Of a stretch of 64,000 nt of DNA, positions 7,721-15,896 are shown piece after piece. Numbering within the stretch: position 1 is the first letter of the stretch; the number at the start of each line of letters is the position of its first letter. The notes below the pieces were generated by a model. That model saw nothing but the letters and a program-made list of their open reading frames with translations, was not told the origin of the DNA and ran no database searches. Source of the stretch: an uncultured Clostridium sp. (GTDB lineage Bacteria; Bacillota; Clostridia; TANB77; CAG-508); assembly GCA_947571115.1 (NCBI GenBank), contig CANOWW010000011.1, forward strand, positions 1 through 64,000, read 5' to 3'. The position numbers were made by a program, and so were the translations under genes.

Positions 7721-8240
7721 ATGGTAGAAAATGTGAAAGTATTATATGAAGAAGAGAAAATTCAAAAAAGGATTTTGGAACTTGCTCAAGAAATCGACCG
7801 AGATTATGTACGGCAAAACAGTGACAATCGTTTGTGTGCTAAAAGGTGCTGTCTTTTTTACGGTGGATTTAGTGAAAAAAATGAAAACGCCGATTGAGTT
7901 AGAAGTAATGCAAGTTTCGAGTTATGTGGGGACAGAAACAACGGGAAAAATTAATGTAAAAAAAGATTTGGACCACAGTATCGAGGGCAAAGATGTTTTA
8001 ATTGTAGAAGACATCATTGATACAGGTTATACGCTTCAATATTTGAAAGAATATTTGCAAACCAAGCATCCCAACTCGGTAAAAATTGCTGTTTTGGCGG
8101 ACAAGGCGGAACGAAGAGAAGTAGACGTAAAATTGGATTATACAGGATTTGTCATTCCAAACAAATTTGTGATTGGCTATGGATTTGATTATAATGAAAT
8201 TGGCAGAAATTTGCCATATATTGGCTACATAGAGACATAG
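7721..8240 (+). CDS. hpt: Hypoxanthine phosphoribosyltransferase, one +1 shift at CGG
   Basis: Purine-salvage enzyme making IMP or GMP from hypoxanthine or guanine and PRPP. The reading frame from ATG 7721 gives the family N-terminus (VENVKVLYEEEKIQKRI ... EIDRDYV) up to codon 30, then CGG at 7811-7813. Skipping the C gives GKTVTIVCVLKGAVFF and the rest of the enzyme in the +1 frame, including the PRPP loop EDIIDTG near residue 96. The joined product is 172 residues, the normal family length. Zero frame alone ends after about 60 residues. RBS GGGAGAAA. Followed 14 bases later by uvrC. Confidence 0.88.
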
Positions 8241-8254
8241 AAAGGACAAAATAA

Positions 8255-10045
8255 ATGTTTATCATTGAAGAAGAATTGAAGAAATTGCCGCAAAGTCCGG
8301 GTGTGTACATTATGCGTGACAAAGACGATACCGTGATTTATGTGGGAAAAGCGGTGGTTTTGAGAAATCGCGTGCGTCAGTATTTTCGCAAAAATAACAA
8401 AACAGCGAGAATTGAAAAAATGGTTTCACTCATCGACCATTTTGAATATATTGTGGTCAGCAGCGAGGACGAAGCGCTGATTTTGGAGTGTAATTTAATC
8501 AAAAAATATCGCCCGCGTTTTAATGTTTTGCTAAAAGACGATAAAACGTATCCTTATATTTGTGTTGACGTAAAATCAGATTATCCGAGCATTTTTTTGA
8601 CAAGGCGCCTAAAAAACGATGGTGCCAAATATTTTGGACCATATGCCAGTTCGGCAAGTGCCAAAGAAATGATTGGTTTTATTAAGGAAAAATTTCAAAT
8701 TAGGCAATGCAAAAATTTTCGTAATCAAGGAAGGGCGTGTTTAAATTATCATATCAAAAAATGCTTGGCGCCTTGTATGGGTTATGTCAGCAAGGAAGAT
8801 TACAGAAAGCAAATTGACCAGATTATGCTTCTTTTGGAAGGAAAAATTGATAAAATTTTAAAAGAATTAAAGGCGGAAATGCAGCAATATGCGGACAACC
8901 AAGAATATGAAAAAGCGGCAGAAGTGCGTAATCGAATTTTGGGAATTGAGCGCGTTTCGGAAAAACAAAAGGTTTCTAATATTTCGGAAAACAACATCGA
9001 TGTCATTGGCTTGTACCAAAATGAAATGACGGTTTGTATTGAAATTTTCTTTATTCGTGGCAGTAAAATGATTGGGAGAGAGCATTATTTTTTTGATGAC
9101 TTAAAAGACATGGAAGAGGCGGAAATCATTTCTGGTTTTATGAAGCAATATTATTTTGACAAAAAAGATTTGCCAAGCAAAATTATGCTTCGTTATGATT
9201 TGGAAGATAAGTCAATGCTAGAAAAGTGGCTATCTGACAAGGCTTCTCGAAAAGTGGAATTGAAAAGTCCGCAAAAGGGCGAAAAATTGAAATTTGTAGA
9301 AATGGCGGAAATGAATTCTAAAATTACGCTGGAAAATAAATTAAAAGATAAAACCGACATTTTGGAAGAGCTCAAAGATGTTTTGGATTTGGCGGAATTG
9401 CCGCGAAAAATCGAAAGTTTTGATATTTCTAATATTGCGGGCAATTTTATTGTGGCTGGCATGTGTGCTGCGCAAGATGGTGTGATTAAGAGAAATTTGT
9501 CGCGTCGTTTTAAAATTAAAACCGTATTTGGACAAGATGATCCGCGTTGCATGGAAGAAGTGGTGTCACGTCGATTAAGACATTCTCTAGAAAATGAAAA
9601 AGGTGGTTTTGGCAAATTGCCAAATTTAATTTTGGCAGATGGCGGAATTACGCAAATTAGGGCAATTAAAAATGCGTTGCAACAGTATGATTTGGTGGAA
9701 AAAATTCCGGTTTTTGGGATGGTAAAAGATGACAAACATTCGACAAGGGCCTTGATTAACGAAGCAAGAGAAGAATTTGAAATTTCGGAAAAGTTGTTTC
9801 ATTTTATTACAAATTTACAAGACGAGGTGCATAAAACGGCGATTGAGTATCATAGAAAAGTGCGTGACAAAGAAATGACAAAATCGAAATTGGACGAAAT
9901 TGCAGGAGTTGGCGAAAAGAAAAGGGCGGAACTTTTGAAAAAATTTGGCAGTGTGAAAAAAATCAAAGAAGCCACAGTAGAGGAAATTGCAGAAGTGAAG
10001 GGAATTAATTTGAAGTTGGCACAAAAAATTAAACAAGAATTATAA
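8255..10045 (+). CDS. uvrC: Excinuclease ABC subunit C
   Basis: 596-residue nucleotide-excision-repair endonuclease acting with UvrA and UvrB. GIY-YIG domain at the start (GVYIMRDKDDTVIYVGKA), a Cys-containing segment near residues 150-175 (CLNYHIKKCLAPCMGY), UVR motif (EYEKAAEVRNRI, about 213), the RNase-H-like C-terminal nuclease domain (ESFDISNIAGNFIVAGM ... LILADGG) and a C-terminal helix-hairpin-helix pair (IAGVGEKKRAELLKKFG). Full length. No in-frame CGG. Confidence 0.97.
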   Translation: MFIIEEELKKLPQSPGVYIMRDKDDTVIYVGKAVVLRNRVRQYFRKNNKTARIEKMVSLIDHFEYIVVSSEDEALILECNLIKKYRPRFNVLLKDDKTYPYICVDVKSDYPSIFLTRRLKNDGAKYFGPYASSASAKEMIGFIKEKFQIRQCKNFRNQGRACLNYHIKKCLAPCMGYVSKEDYRKQIDQIMLLLEGKIDKILKELKAEMQQYADNQEYEKAAEVRNRILGIERVSEKQKVSNISENNIDVIGLYQNEMTVCIEIFFIRGSKMIGREHYFFDDLKDMEEAEIISGFMKQYYFDKKDLPSKIMLRYDLEDKSMLEKWLSDKASRKVELKSPQKGEKLKFVEMAEMNSKITLENKLKDKTDILEELKDVLDLAELPRKIESFDISNIAGNFIVAGMCAAQDGVIKRNLSRRFKIKTVFGQDDPRCMEEVVSRRLRHSLENEKGGFGKLPNLILADGGITQIRAIKNALQQYDLVEKIPVFGMVKDDKHSTRALINEAREEFEISEKLFHFITNLQDEVHKTAIEYHRKVRDKEMTKSKLDEIAGVGEKKRAELLKKFGSVKKIKEATVEEIAEVKGINLKLAQKIKQEL

Positions 10046-10123
10046 AATTTTCTTTGCATTTTTGGGAAGGTTATGATATACTAAATTAGTTACAAAAGAA
10101 TTTTAAATTTAGGAGAATTATTG

Positions 10124-11620
10124 ATGGAAAAAGTATCTCAAAAATTTGAACTAAATACGAAAGTTTTGGAAAATTTTGACGAAGTGATGTCTGTCAAATT
10201 AGATGAAGTAAAAGAGCTAAAAGTGACGGGATTTGACAAAGGTTCCAAATGGCTGAATATCATTAGCCTTTGTGCCAATGTGAAAACCTTGATTTTAGAA
10301 GGCGATGCGCGTTTGAATGCAGACAAAATTTTAGCGAATATTTTTAAGCCAGAAAAGTTAGAAAATTTGGTTTTAAACAATGTCAAAGTTCCCACTAAAA
10401 GTGGATTGAAAAGGTTTCAAAATTTGAAGAGAATTTCTCTTAAAAATATTCGTTTTTGTAATATTAGGGAATTTTTTGAAGGGATTTCGGTGCCTAAAAA
10501 AATAGAGGAAATCATTATTTCCAATACAGACATGGCAAAAGTTTCGATTTCTATTTTGGGGCTGTTTCCCAATTTAAAATACATTACGTTGGACAATCTT
10601 CAGAATGAAAAATTGGATGATTTTTCGTTTTTGAAGAACAATAAAAAAATAGTGCAAATCAATCTTGCGAATAACGAAATTCCGCTTCATGAAATAAATT
10701 GTTTGTTGGATTGTAATGGTAAGAAAAATATTGATATTTCTATTAAAAGTTTAAAAGCGACCTTAAAAATAACAGAAAAAAGCTCAGAATTGACGATTGC
10801 AATTGATGATTTGGAAGAAATTTCGCATGCGATTAATTTAGAAAACATTGAAAATTTAAATTTAAACATTAATAAAATGACCAATATTGCCGAATATATG
10901 CCTTTTTTGAAACATCAAAAAAACAAATTGCATGTTATGGTTAAGGACTTTTCGTGTTTGGATACAAAATCAGCCTATAAATTGAGAAAAAGATTGTCTT
11001 TAAAAAAGATAAAAGTACTTAGTGAAAAACATAAAACCAATTGTGATTTAGAGCATTATATTAGAATGCGCCAAGAGTTAGAGAAAATTATTGCCAGTGT
11101 TGCTGATTTGGAAAGTGAGCCAGAAAAGTTTTTGGGCGTTTATCAATATTTGGGCAAAGAATATATAAAAGATAGGGAATATACGGTGCCACATCTATGT
11201 AAAGTTTTGCAAAATAGTTTGAAATGCTTGCACATAAAATCGAATATCATTGCTGGAAAAGAATTGGAAAATGAAAAGCAACATTATTGGAATCAGGTGG
11301 AATTAGAAGGCAAATGGTATCATGTTGATTTGGGGCTAGATATTGAAAATCTTCAAAAAAATAAGGCAGAATATTGCTTATTGGGAAATGACCAGTTTTT
11401 TGAAACGCATGTGCCAAAAGCTGGCAAAAATCACTATTGTGCAGAAAATTTTAATCAGAAAATAGTAAGCGTATTTTTGAAAACAGGGTTATATAAGGAA
11501 AGTTTATTTGGTTCCTATTTAGAAATTATGATTCAGAAAATAAAGCAAGTTTTGAAGTTAAATCAGAAACAAGAAGTTTTGGCGTTGCCACAAGGAAAAG
11601 AAAAGCGAAAGAAAAAGTAG
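10124..11620 (+). CDS. Leucine-rich-repeat protein with transglutaminase-like C-terminus
   Basis: About 498 residues from ATG 10124 (RBS AGGAG; the codon before is a TTG). Residues ~1-290 hold irregular leucine-rich repeats (LNLNINKMTN, LDNLQNEKLDDFSFLKNN). Residues ~325-450 look like a transglutaminase/papain-like fold: a Cys in HLCKVLQNSLKCLHIKSNII, then HYWNQVELEGKWYHVDLGLD, matching the His and Asp of a Cys-His-Asp triad. No signal peptide, so presumably cytoplasmic. Similar to LRR-transglutaminase proteins of gut Clostridia; substrate unknown. Confidence 0.65.
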   Translation: MEKVSQKFELNTKVLENFDEVMSVKLDEVKELKVTGFDKGSKWLNIISLCANVKTLILEGDARLNADKILANIFKPEKLENLVLNNVKVPTKSGLKRFQNLKRISLKNIRFCNIREFFEGISVPKKIEEIIISNTDMAKVSISILGLFPNLKYITLDNLQNEKLDDFSFLKNNKKIVQINLANNEIPLHEINCLLDCNGKKNIDISIKSLKATLKITEKSSELTIAIDDLEEISHAINLENIENLNLNINKMTNIAEYMPFLKHQKNKLHVMVKDFSCLDTKSAYKLRKRLSLKKIKVLSEKHKTNCDLEHYIRMRQELEKIIASVADLESEPEKFLGVYQYLGKEYIKDREYTVPHLCKVLQNSLKCLHIKSNIIAGKELENEKQHYWNQVELEGKWYHVDLGLDIENLQKNKAEYCLLGNDQFFETHVPKAGKNHYCAENFNQKIVSVFLKTGLYKESLFGSYLEIMIQKIKQVLKLNQKQEVLALPQGKEKRKKK

Positions 11621-11629
11621 GAGGGACAT

Positions 11630-12049
11630 ATGAAAAAACAATGTATTGTTGTAGGCTTAGGTTGGTTTGGCATGAATGTTGCCAAACGTTTGTCGGAAGA
11701 GGGATTTGAAGTTTTGGCAATTGATAAAGAAATTTCGTTAGTGGAAAAAGCAAGCAAATTTACGACAAAAGCGGTTTGTTTAGATGTCGGAAATTCGGAT
11801 GCGTTTGAGAGTTTGCCTTTGGCGGAATTTGATGTTGGTGTTGTGGCAATGGCTGAAAACATTGCGATGAGCGTTGTTTCGTGTTTAACCTTAAAAGAAA
11901 ATAATGTAGGAAAAATTATTGCCAAAGTGGGAGACAAAAATCATCGAAAAGTATTAGAAAAAATTGGTGTGGATGAAATTATTTTTCCAGAAGAATATTT
12001 AGGAAAAATGGTTGCTAAGAAGATTATAGAAGATTATAGAAGATTATAA
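11630..12049 (+). CDS. TrkA-type NAD-binding potassium-channel regulator, C-terminally truncated
   Basis: 139 residues covering one RCK N-terminal (TrkA-N) domain: GLGWFGMNVAKRLSEEGFEVLAIDKE is the NAD-binding GxGxxG loop. Full family proteins (KtrA/TrkA, about 215-220 residues) add an RCK-C ligand-binding domain (c-di-AMP in KtrA), which is absent here. The end is made of a repeated ATAGAAGATT unit (about 12024-12047) that runs straight into the stop and terminator, suggesting deletion. No in-frame CGG explains the loss. No TrkH/KtrB partner in the window. Confidence 0.75.
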   Translation: MKKQCIVVGLGWFGMNVAKRLSEEGFEVLAIDKEISLVEKASKFTTKAVCLDVGNSDAFESLPLAEFDVGVVAMAENIAMSVVSCLTLKENNVGKIIAKVGDKNHRKVLEKIGVDEIIFPEEYLGKMVAKKIIEDYRRL

Positions 12050-12100
12050 AAAATAATGGAGTTGTAGTTTCTTTGAGAAGCTACAACTCCATTATTTTTT
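12048..12100. terminator. Bidirectional terminator
   Basis: Perfect 20-bp arms (12048-12067 and 12081-12100) ending in A and T runs, between trkA and the convergent small ORF. Confidence 0.85.
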
Positions 12101-12105
12101 ATTGA

Positions 12106-12171
12106 CTAATTATTTTCGTTATTTTGGTTGTTTTTACTGTTTTTATTGTTTTTCTTTTCCTTTTTTTCCAT
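12106..12171 (-). CDS. Possible 21-residue Asn/Lys-rich peptide
   Basis: Minus-strand ORF made only of Met, Glu, Lys, Asn, Ser and Gln. A strong AGGAGGTG Shine-Dalgarno lies 9 bases before the ATG and a TATAAT-like box about 60 bases before it, with a terminator just behind. Short and of low complexity, so it may be a leader or chance. Confidence 0.4.
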   Translation of the reverse strand: MEKKEKKNNKNSKNNQNNENN

Positions 12172-12251
12172 AACTTAAGGCACCTCCTTTAAAGATTAAT
12201 ATTAATATTTCCTAATTGATAAAAAATTATACAGATTTAATAAAAAAAGTC

Positions 12252-12335
12252 ATGTTAACTTTACGGGCGCAACGTAAAAAGTCATGTAAGGTTTAGCTTA
12301 CATACCTAAAAATGGCATGTTAAGAAAACGGGCGC
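12252..12335 (+). repeat. Intergenic repeat, copy 1 (about 84 nt)
   Basis: Begins ATGTTAACTTTACG, contains the hairpin ATGTAAG-GTTTAG-CTTACAT and ends ATGTTAAGAAAACGGGCG. Copies lie at 13423, 14963 and 15772. Confidence 0.8.
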
Positions 12336-12365
12336 AAGAAAAAATTAAAATTTTATCAAAAACAA

Positions 12366-12394
12366 TTGACAAATTATTTTTGATAGTATAAAAT
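12366..12394 (+). promoter_or_regulatory. Promoter for the 12439 gene
   Basis: TTGACA at 12366-12371 and TAAAAT at 12389-12394, 17-base spacer. Confidence 0.7.
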
Positions 12395-12438
12395 ACAAAC
12401 AAAAGTTTTACAATTAGGGTTTAAAGTTGGAGTAAAAA

Positions 12439-13083
12439 ATGAACATTTTAAAATCACAGGAAAAATATTTTAAAGAATTAGAAGCAAAACAGTTGAAGGA
12501 TGTGGATGAAAATACCTTTGAAGAGGGATACATTCGATATAGTTTTTTTGAAAATGAGAATTGCAGTGGAAAATGTATGCAAAATTTGGAACTAGAAAAA
12601 TGTAAGATGAGTCATATCGTGATGCAAAATGCTGTTTTAGAGAAAATGACTTTTAAAGAAGTGAAATTTGAAAATTGTGATTTTTCCAATACCGATTTTA
12701 TTCAAAGTGCTTTTTTAAAATGCGAATTTAAGGCTTGTAAATTAGCGGGTACTAACTTTTCTGAAAATCGTTTTTATCATGTGACTTTTTTGGAAAATAA
12801 TGCTAATTACATGAATTTGTCACTGGCTAGTATGGAGCATGTGTTATTTCAAGATATGGAGATGAGGAATTGTTATTTTCAAGAAACAAAAATAAAAAAT
12901 ATTTATTTTGAAAAAGTGGATTTAAGTAGAACTCAATTTTTTAAAACAAGTTTGTATGGAGTGGATTTGTCGAGTAGTAACATTGAAAAAATTGCGATTT
13001 CCATAGAAGATATAAAAGGGGCAACAATTGAGCAATTTCAAGCAATTGATTTACTGTATTTATTGGGGGTTAAGGTAAAATAA
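12439..13083 (+). CDS. Pentapeptide-repeat-like protein
   Basis: 214 residues with a five-residue periodicity of the A(D/N)LxX type: FENCDFSNTDFIQSAF, CKLAGTNFSENRFYHV, VDLSRTQFFKTSLYG. Such proteins fold as a right-handed quadrilateral beta-helix. Some (Qnr, MfpA) mimic DNA and protect gyrase, but most have no known role and nothing here points to one. AT-rich accessory region; probably co-transcribed with the TfoX-like gene 12 bases behind. Confidence 0.7.
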   Translation: MNILKSQEKYFKELEAKQLKDVDENTFEEGYIRYSFFENENCSGKCMQNLELEKCKMSHIVMQNAVLEKMTFKEVKFENCDFSNTDFIQSAFLKCEFKACKLAGTNFSENRFYHVTFLENNANYMNLSLASMEHVLFQDMEMRNCYFQETKIKNIYFEKVDLSRTQFFKTSLYGVDLSSSNIEKIAISIEDIKGATIEQFQAIDLLYLLGVKVK

Positions 13084-13095
13084 AAGGAGGAAATG

Positions 13096-13413
13096 ATGGC
13101 AACGACACAGGAATATATAGAATATGTTTGTGAACAAATCGAAAGTTTTGATAATATTAGATATCGAAAGATGTTTGGGGAATATATGGTATATGTAAAT
13201 GAAAAACCAATTCTTTTGGTGTGTGATAATACGGTTTTTGTGAAAAAGTTAGAAGAGATAAAGGACTTGATGAAAAATAACGAGTGTGGAATTCCGTATA
13301 AAGGGGCAAAAGAGCATTATGTTTTAGATATGGATGAAAAAGAGTTATGTAGAGAAGTTTTGCCAATTTTAGAAAGAGTCGCTCCATTGCCTAAAAAGAA
13401 AAGTAAAAAGTAA
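13096..13413 (+). CDS. TfoX N-terminal-domain protein
   Basis: 105 residues matching the TfoX_N family: YVCEQIESFDNIRYRKMFGEYMVY near the N-terminus, then a beta-rich core and a basic tail (PKKKSKK). In Proteobacteria TfoX controls competence; stand-alone TfoX_N proteins in Firmicutes have no settled role. Two ATGs are adjacent (13093, 13096); AGGAGG at 13085-13090 suits the second. Confidence 0.8.
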   Translation: MATTQEYIEYVCEQIESFDNIRYRKMFGEYMVYVNEKPILLVCDNTVFVKKLEEIKDLMKNNECGIPYKGAKEHYVLDMDEKELCREVLPILERVAPLPKKKSKK

Positions 13414-13422
13414 AATACAAGA

Positions 13423-13442
13423 CGTGTTAAGAAAACGGGCGG
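13423..13442 (+). repeat. Intergenic repeat, partial copy 2
   Basis: Only the terminal box, GTGTTAAGAAAACGGGCG, remains. Confidence 0.65.
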
Positions 13443-13471
13443 CAAAATTTTTTTGAAATAATAGAAAACTA

Positions 13472-13500
13472 TTGACAAATGCAAATTTATAGTGTATATA
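13472..13500 (+). promoter_or_regulatory. Promoter of a short transcription unit
   Basis: TTGACA at 13472-13477 and TATATA at 13495-13500, 17-base spacer. Confidence 0.65.
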
Positions 13501-13550
13501 TAATAATAGTTATTTATGAAGATTTACGAAAAATAAGGAAGCGAAATAAA

Positions 13551-13637
13551 ATGGAAAAATTAAATGTTGTATGTAATTTCATAAAAACAGCTAAAATGCT
13601 TATATTTGTATATATATATATATATATACAGTTGTAA
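13551..13637 (+). CDS. Possible 28-residue hydrophobic peptide with a (TA)10 tract
   Basis: ORF with a weak AAGGAAG RBS. The second half is hydrophobic (MLIFVYIYIYIYIQL) because a perfect (TA)10 microsatellite (13609-13628) encodes YIYIYI. It sits alone between its own promoter and terminator, a layout seen for type I toxin peptides and small RNAs. Either the peptide or the RNA could be the product; there is no evidence for toxicity. Confidence 0.35.
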   Translation: MEKLNVVCNFIKTAKMLIFVYIYIYIQL

Positions 13638-13680
13638 TTTCTAAAGCAAAAGTAAATTTGCTTTTATTAAAATTGTCTAA

Positions 13681-13720
13681 AAACAAACGATGTATGTTGT
13701 GATACATGGTTTGTTTTTTT
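13681..13720 (+). terminator. Terminator of the short unit
   Basis: AAACAAAC-ATGTAT pairs with ATACAT-GTTTGTTT, followed by a run of T. The rest of the 360-base gap 13414-13773 shows no other gene. Confidence 0.8.
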
Positions 13721-13773
13721 GTGCTTAATTTTTTAGGCATATTAGAAAATATAAATAAAGGAGGAAAATTTTT

Positions 13774-14214
13774 ATGTATAAGACAAATGAGATTCGAGGA
13801 ACTTGGCGAGATAGCGTTTTGTTTAATGAAGAGGTTGGCGGGAAGGATTTGTATGATAAAATAAAATTGTTGTTAATGGAAAATATCAAGGAAAAGGGAA
13901 TACCAGTCAACTTTAGAGAAGATATGATAAAAAGTGGAGGGATATTTGGAACAGGATTTCCGATTTTAATTATATCAAACCCTAATCCAGAAAATAAATT
14001 TTTTGATTTAGGTTTTTTTGTGAATGGTCAAACGGTTTCTTTTCCGTTATTGGGAATGTCAAGTGAAAATACAAAACTGAATAAAAAAGAACAATGTGAG
14101 AGAGAAGGAAAATTTTTGAGGAGTATGATGATTAAACCAGATGAATTTAAGTTACAACAAGAAGCTGAGTGGAGAGTAAAGATTTTAAACTGTTATGAAG
14201 AATTGCTGAAATAG
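13774..14214 (+). CDS. Unknown 146-residue protein
   Basis: No signal peptide or membrane segment and no family I recognise. The start has a strong AAGGAGG 11 bases upstream. The chain mixes alpha and beta with GTGFPILIISNPNPENKFFDLGFFV in the middle. AT-rich and in the repeat-containing accessory stretch. Confidence 0.65.
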   Translation: MYKTNEIRGTWRDSVLFNEEVGGKDLYDKIKLLLMENIKEKGIPVNFREDMIKSGGIFGTGFPILIISNPNPENKFFDLGFFVNGQTVSFPLLGMSSENTKLNKKEQCEREGKFLRSMMIKPDEFKLQQEAEWRVKILNCYEELLK

Positions 14215-14314
14215 AGGAGAGTTTGATGAAAATAGAAAGGGGGGATTGATGAATAAAAATAAGGTTTATAGGGAGCCTTAAAAACCTAAATATATGAAAA
14301 AGGGAGAGAGGATT

Positions 14315-14485
14315 ATGGCAAGATGTCCGTATTTAGAATATGAATCACGAGGTGCACTTTTTTCACAAGGTGATTATTATTGTGATTTATGCAAAAAAAA
14401 TCTATCTGAATCTGAAGTGAATTATAAATGTAAAACAGATTATGGAGACGACTATGAAGACTGTTCTATCTATAAAAATAGATAG
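14315..14485 (+). CDS. Small Cys-containing protein of unknown function
   Basis: 56 residues from ATG 14315 (GGAGAGAGG upstream). Opens MARCPYLEYES and has Cys in CDLC, YKC and EDCSIYKN; five Cys in all, possibly one small metal site. Similar short proteins recur in Clostridia without assigned function; that statement is from memory. Confidence 0.65.
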   Translation: MARCPYLEYESRGALFSQGDYYCDLCKKNLSESEVNYKCKTDYGDDYEDCSIYKNR

Positions 14486-14516
14486 GTTTTTCAAAAAGCG
14501 AAATTAAAAAAATTAT

Positions 14517-14552
14517 AAAACAGATAATTTTCTTGAAAGTTATCTGTTTTTA
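14517..14552 (+). terminator. Terminator
   Basis: AAAACAGATAA pairs with TTATCTGTTTT across a 12-base loop. Confidence 0.8.
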
Positions 14553-14637
14553 TGTTATGATAAGGAAGAACAAAGGAAATTATAATTTTTTGGAGAGAAA
14601 TGCTGGGGAATTATAGAAGAAAGAGAAGTGAAGAAAT

Positions 14638-14952
14638 ATGAAGTTTAATCAAAAATTAATCAATTTAAGAACACAAAAGAATTTATCGCAAGATGAATTA
14701 GGGAAAGAATTAAAAGTGGCAAGACAAACGATTTCAAAATGGGAATCAGGAGAAACAACTCCATCGATGAAAAGGTTGATACAAATAAGTGATTTATTTG
14801 AAGTGACTTTAGATGAATTAATCAAAGGGGAAGAGGATAAATTTAAAAAATTAGAGATACTTAACAGAAAAGCACAAAAATTAGCCAATTATATTACCAT
14901 AATGGGAACGTTTATTTTGTTTTTAATGATTGTAGGAATTATTTTAAGATAG
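14638..14952 (+). CDS. XRE-family regulator with a C-terminal membrane segment
   Basis: 104 residues. Residues ~5-60 form a Cro/C1 helix-turn-helix domain (NLSQDELGKELKVARQTISKWESG is typical), then a short linker and one transmembrane helix (about 83-103). Membrane-bound HTH regulators of this shape are common in Firmicutes, often next to the stress or transport genes they control; no target is evident here. Confidence 0.85.
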   Translation: MKFNQKLINLRTQKNLSQDELGKELKVARQTISKWESGETTPSMKRLIQISDLFEVTLDELIKGEEDKFKKLEILNRKAQKLANYITIMGTFILFLMIVGIILR

Positions 14953-14962
14953 AAAAATAACA

Positions 14963-15012
14963 ATGTTAAGTTTGCGTGCATGGCATAAAATGCCATGTTA
15001 AGAAAACGGGCG
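14963..15012 (+). repeat. Intergenic repeat, copy 3 (short form, 50 nt)
   Basis: ATGTTAAGTTTGCGTGC, hairpin TGGCA-taaaa-TGCCA, then ATGTTAAGAAAACGGGCG. Its end adjoins the RBS of mntA. Confidence 0.8.
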
Positions 15013-15023
15013 AGGAGGAAATT

Positions 15024-15395
15024 ATGGAAAATTTAACAAATACTAATTTGGTTTTGACAAATAAAATTTATACATTAAAGGAAATAGAAGAGATGTCAAA
15101 GGATATTTTTAAAAGATTTGAAATAGAGAGAGCGTATATTTTTGGTTCATATGCTAGAGAAGAAGCAAAAGTTAATTCTGATATTGATATTATGATAAAA
15201 ACAAGTGATACGTTTAGTTTTTTACAATTATCTTCAATGGCTAATATATTAATGATAGCTTTTAGAAAAGAAATTGATATTATTACAGAAGGAGCTTATA
15301 CAGAAGATATAAAATATGACAAAGAAGATAAAAGAATATTAAAAGAAAGATTTTATAATAAAGTGAAAGAGGAAATGGTAAAAATATATGGGTAA
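15024..15395 (+). CDS. mntA: MntA-type nucleotidyltransferase antitoxin
   Basis: 123 residues from ATG 15024 (AGGAGG upstream). Minimal nucleotidyltransferase fold with GSYAREEAKVNSDIDIM, the GSX10DXD active site. In MntA/HepT pairs the enzyme AMPylates tyrosine of the HEPN toxin to silence it. It overlaps the HEPN gene by 8 bases, the usual arrangement. Confidence 0.88.
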   Translation: MENLTNTNLVLTNKIYTLKEIEEMSKDIFKRFEIERAYIFGSYAREEAKVNSDIDIMIKTSDTFSFLQLSSMANILMIAFRKEIDIITEGAYTEDIKYDKEDKRILKERFYNKVKEEMVKIYG

Positions 15396-15759
15396 TTATA
15401 GTAGAGATTTGACAATATTAATGCATATGAAAGTGTATTGTAGGCAGATTTCAGAAACATTAGATAGATTTGAAAAAACTTATGAAAATTTTGTTAGAGA
15501 TAATGATTTTCAAGATTCTATAGCTATGAAGATTTTCCAGATAGGAGAATTAGTAAATCATTTAAGTTCAGACTATTTAATAGAAACACAAAATGAAATA
15601 AATTGGAATGATATAAGAGGAATGCGAAATCGATTTGCGCATGGATATTTTGAAATGGATAGAAAAATTATTTTTAATGTTGCACAAAGAGATATTCCTA
15701 ATTTAAAATTATTTTTGGAAAAAGAAGTGCAAAGATTATCTGATTTAGAAAGTAAGTAG
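15388..15759 (+). CDS. hepT: HepT-type HEPN toxin
   Basis: 123 residues, helical HEPN fold. RNRFAHGY (near residue 90) is the RX4HXY ribonuclease motif including the tyrosine that MntA-type enzymes AMPylate. Paired with the nucleotidyltransferase gene directly upstream, and flanked by repeat copies 3 and 4, which suggests a mobile cassette. Confidence 0.88.
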   Translation: MGNYSRDLTILMHMKVYCRQISETLDRFEKTYENFVRDNDFQDSIAMKIFQIGELVNHLSSDYLIETQNEINWNDIRGMRNRFAHGYFEMDRKIIFNVAQRDIPNLKLFLEKEVQRLSDLESK

Positions 15760-15771
15760 AGAAAAGTACGG

Positions 15772-15854
15772 ATGTTAAGTTTGCGTGCGTGGTATAAAAT
15801 GTCATGTAAGGTTTAGCTTACATAGCGAAAAAGGCGATGTTAAGAAAACGGGCG
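15772..15854 (+). repeat. Intergenic repeat, copy 4 (about 83 nt)
   Basis: Same order as copy 1: ATGTTAAGTTTGCG, ATGTAAG-GTTTAG-CTTACAT hairpin, ATGTTAAGAAAACGGGCG. Confidence 0.8.
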
Positions 15855-15896
15855 GGGCTAAAATAGAAAAAATTATTCCAAAAGGAGGCTTGTGGA

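Noticed and set aside
11990..12060. TrkA truncation caused by a CGG shift
   Set aside because: No CGG near the end and no RCK-C sequence in other frames downstream.
12252..15854. The repeats as a CRISPR array
   Set aside because: Copies are few, unevenly spaced, of different lengths and separated by genes; no cas genes in the window.
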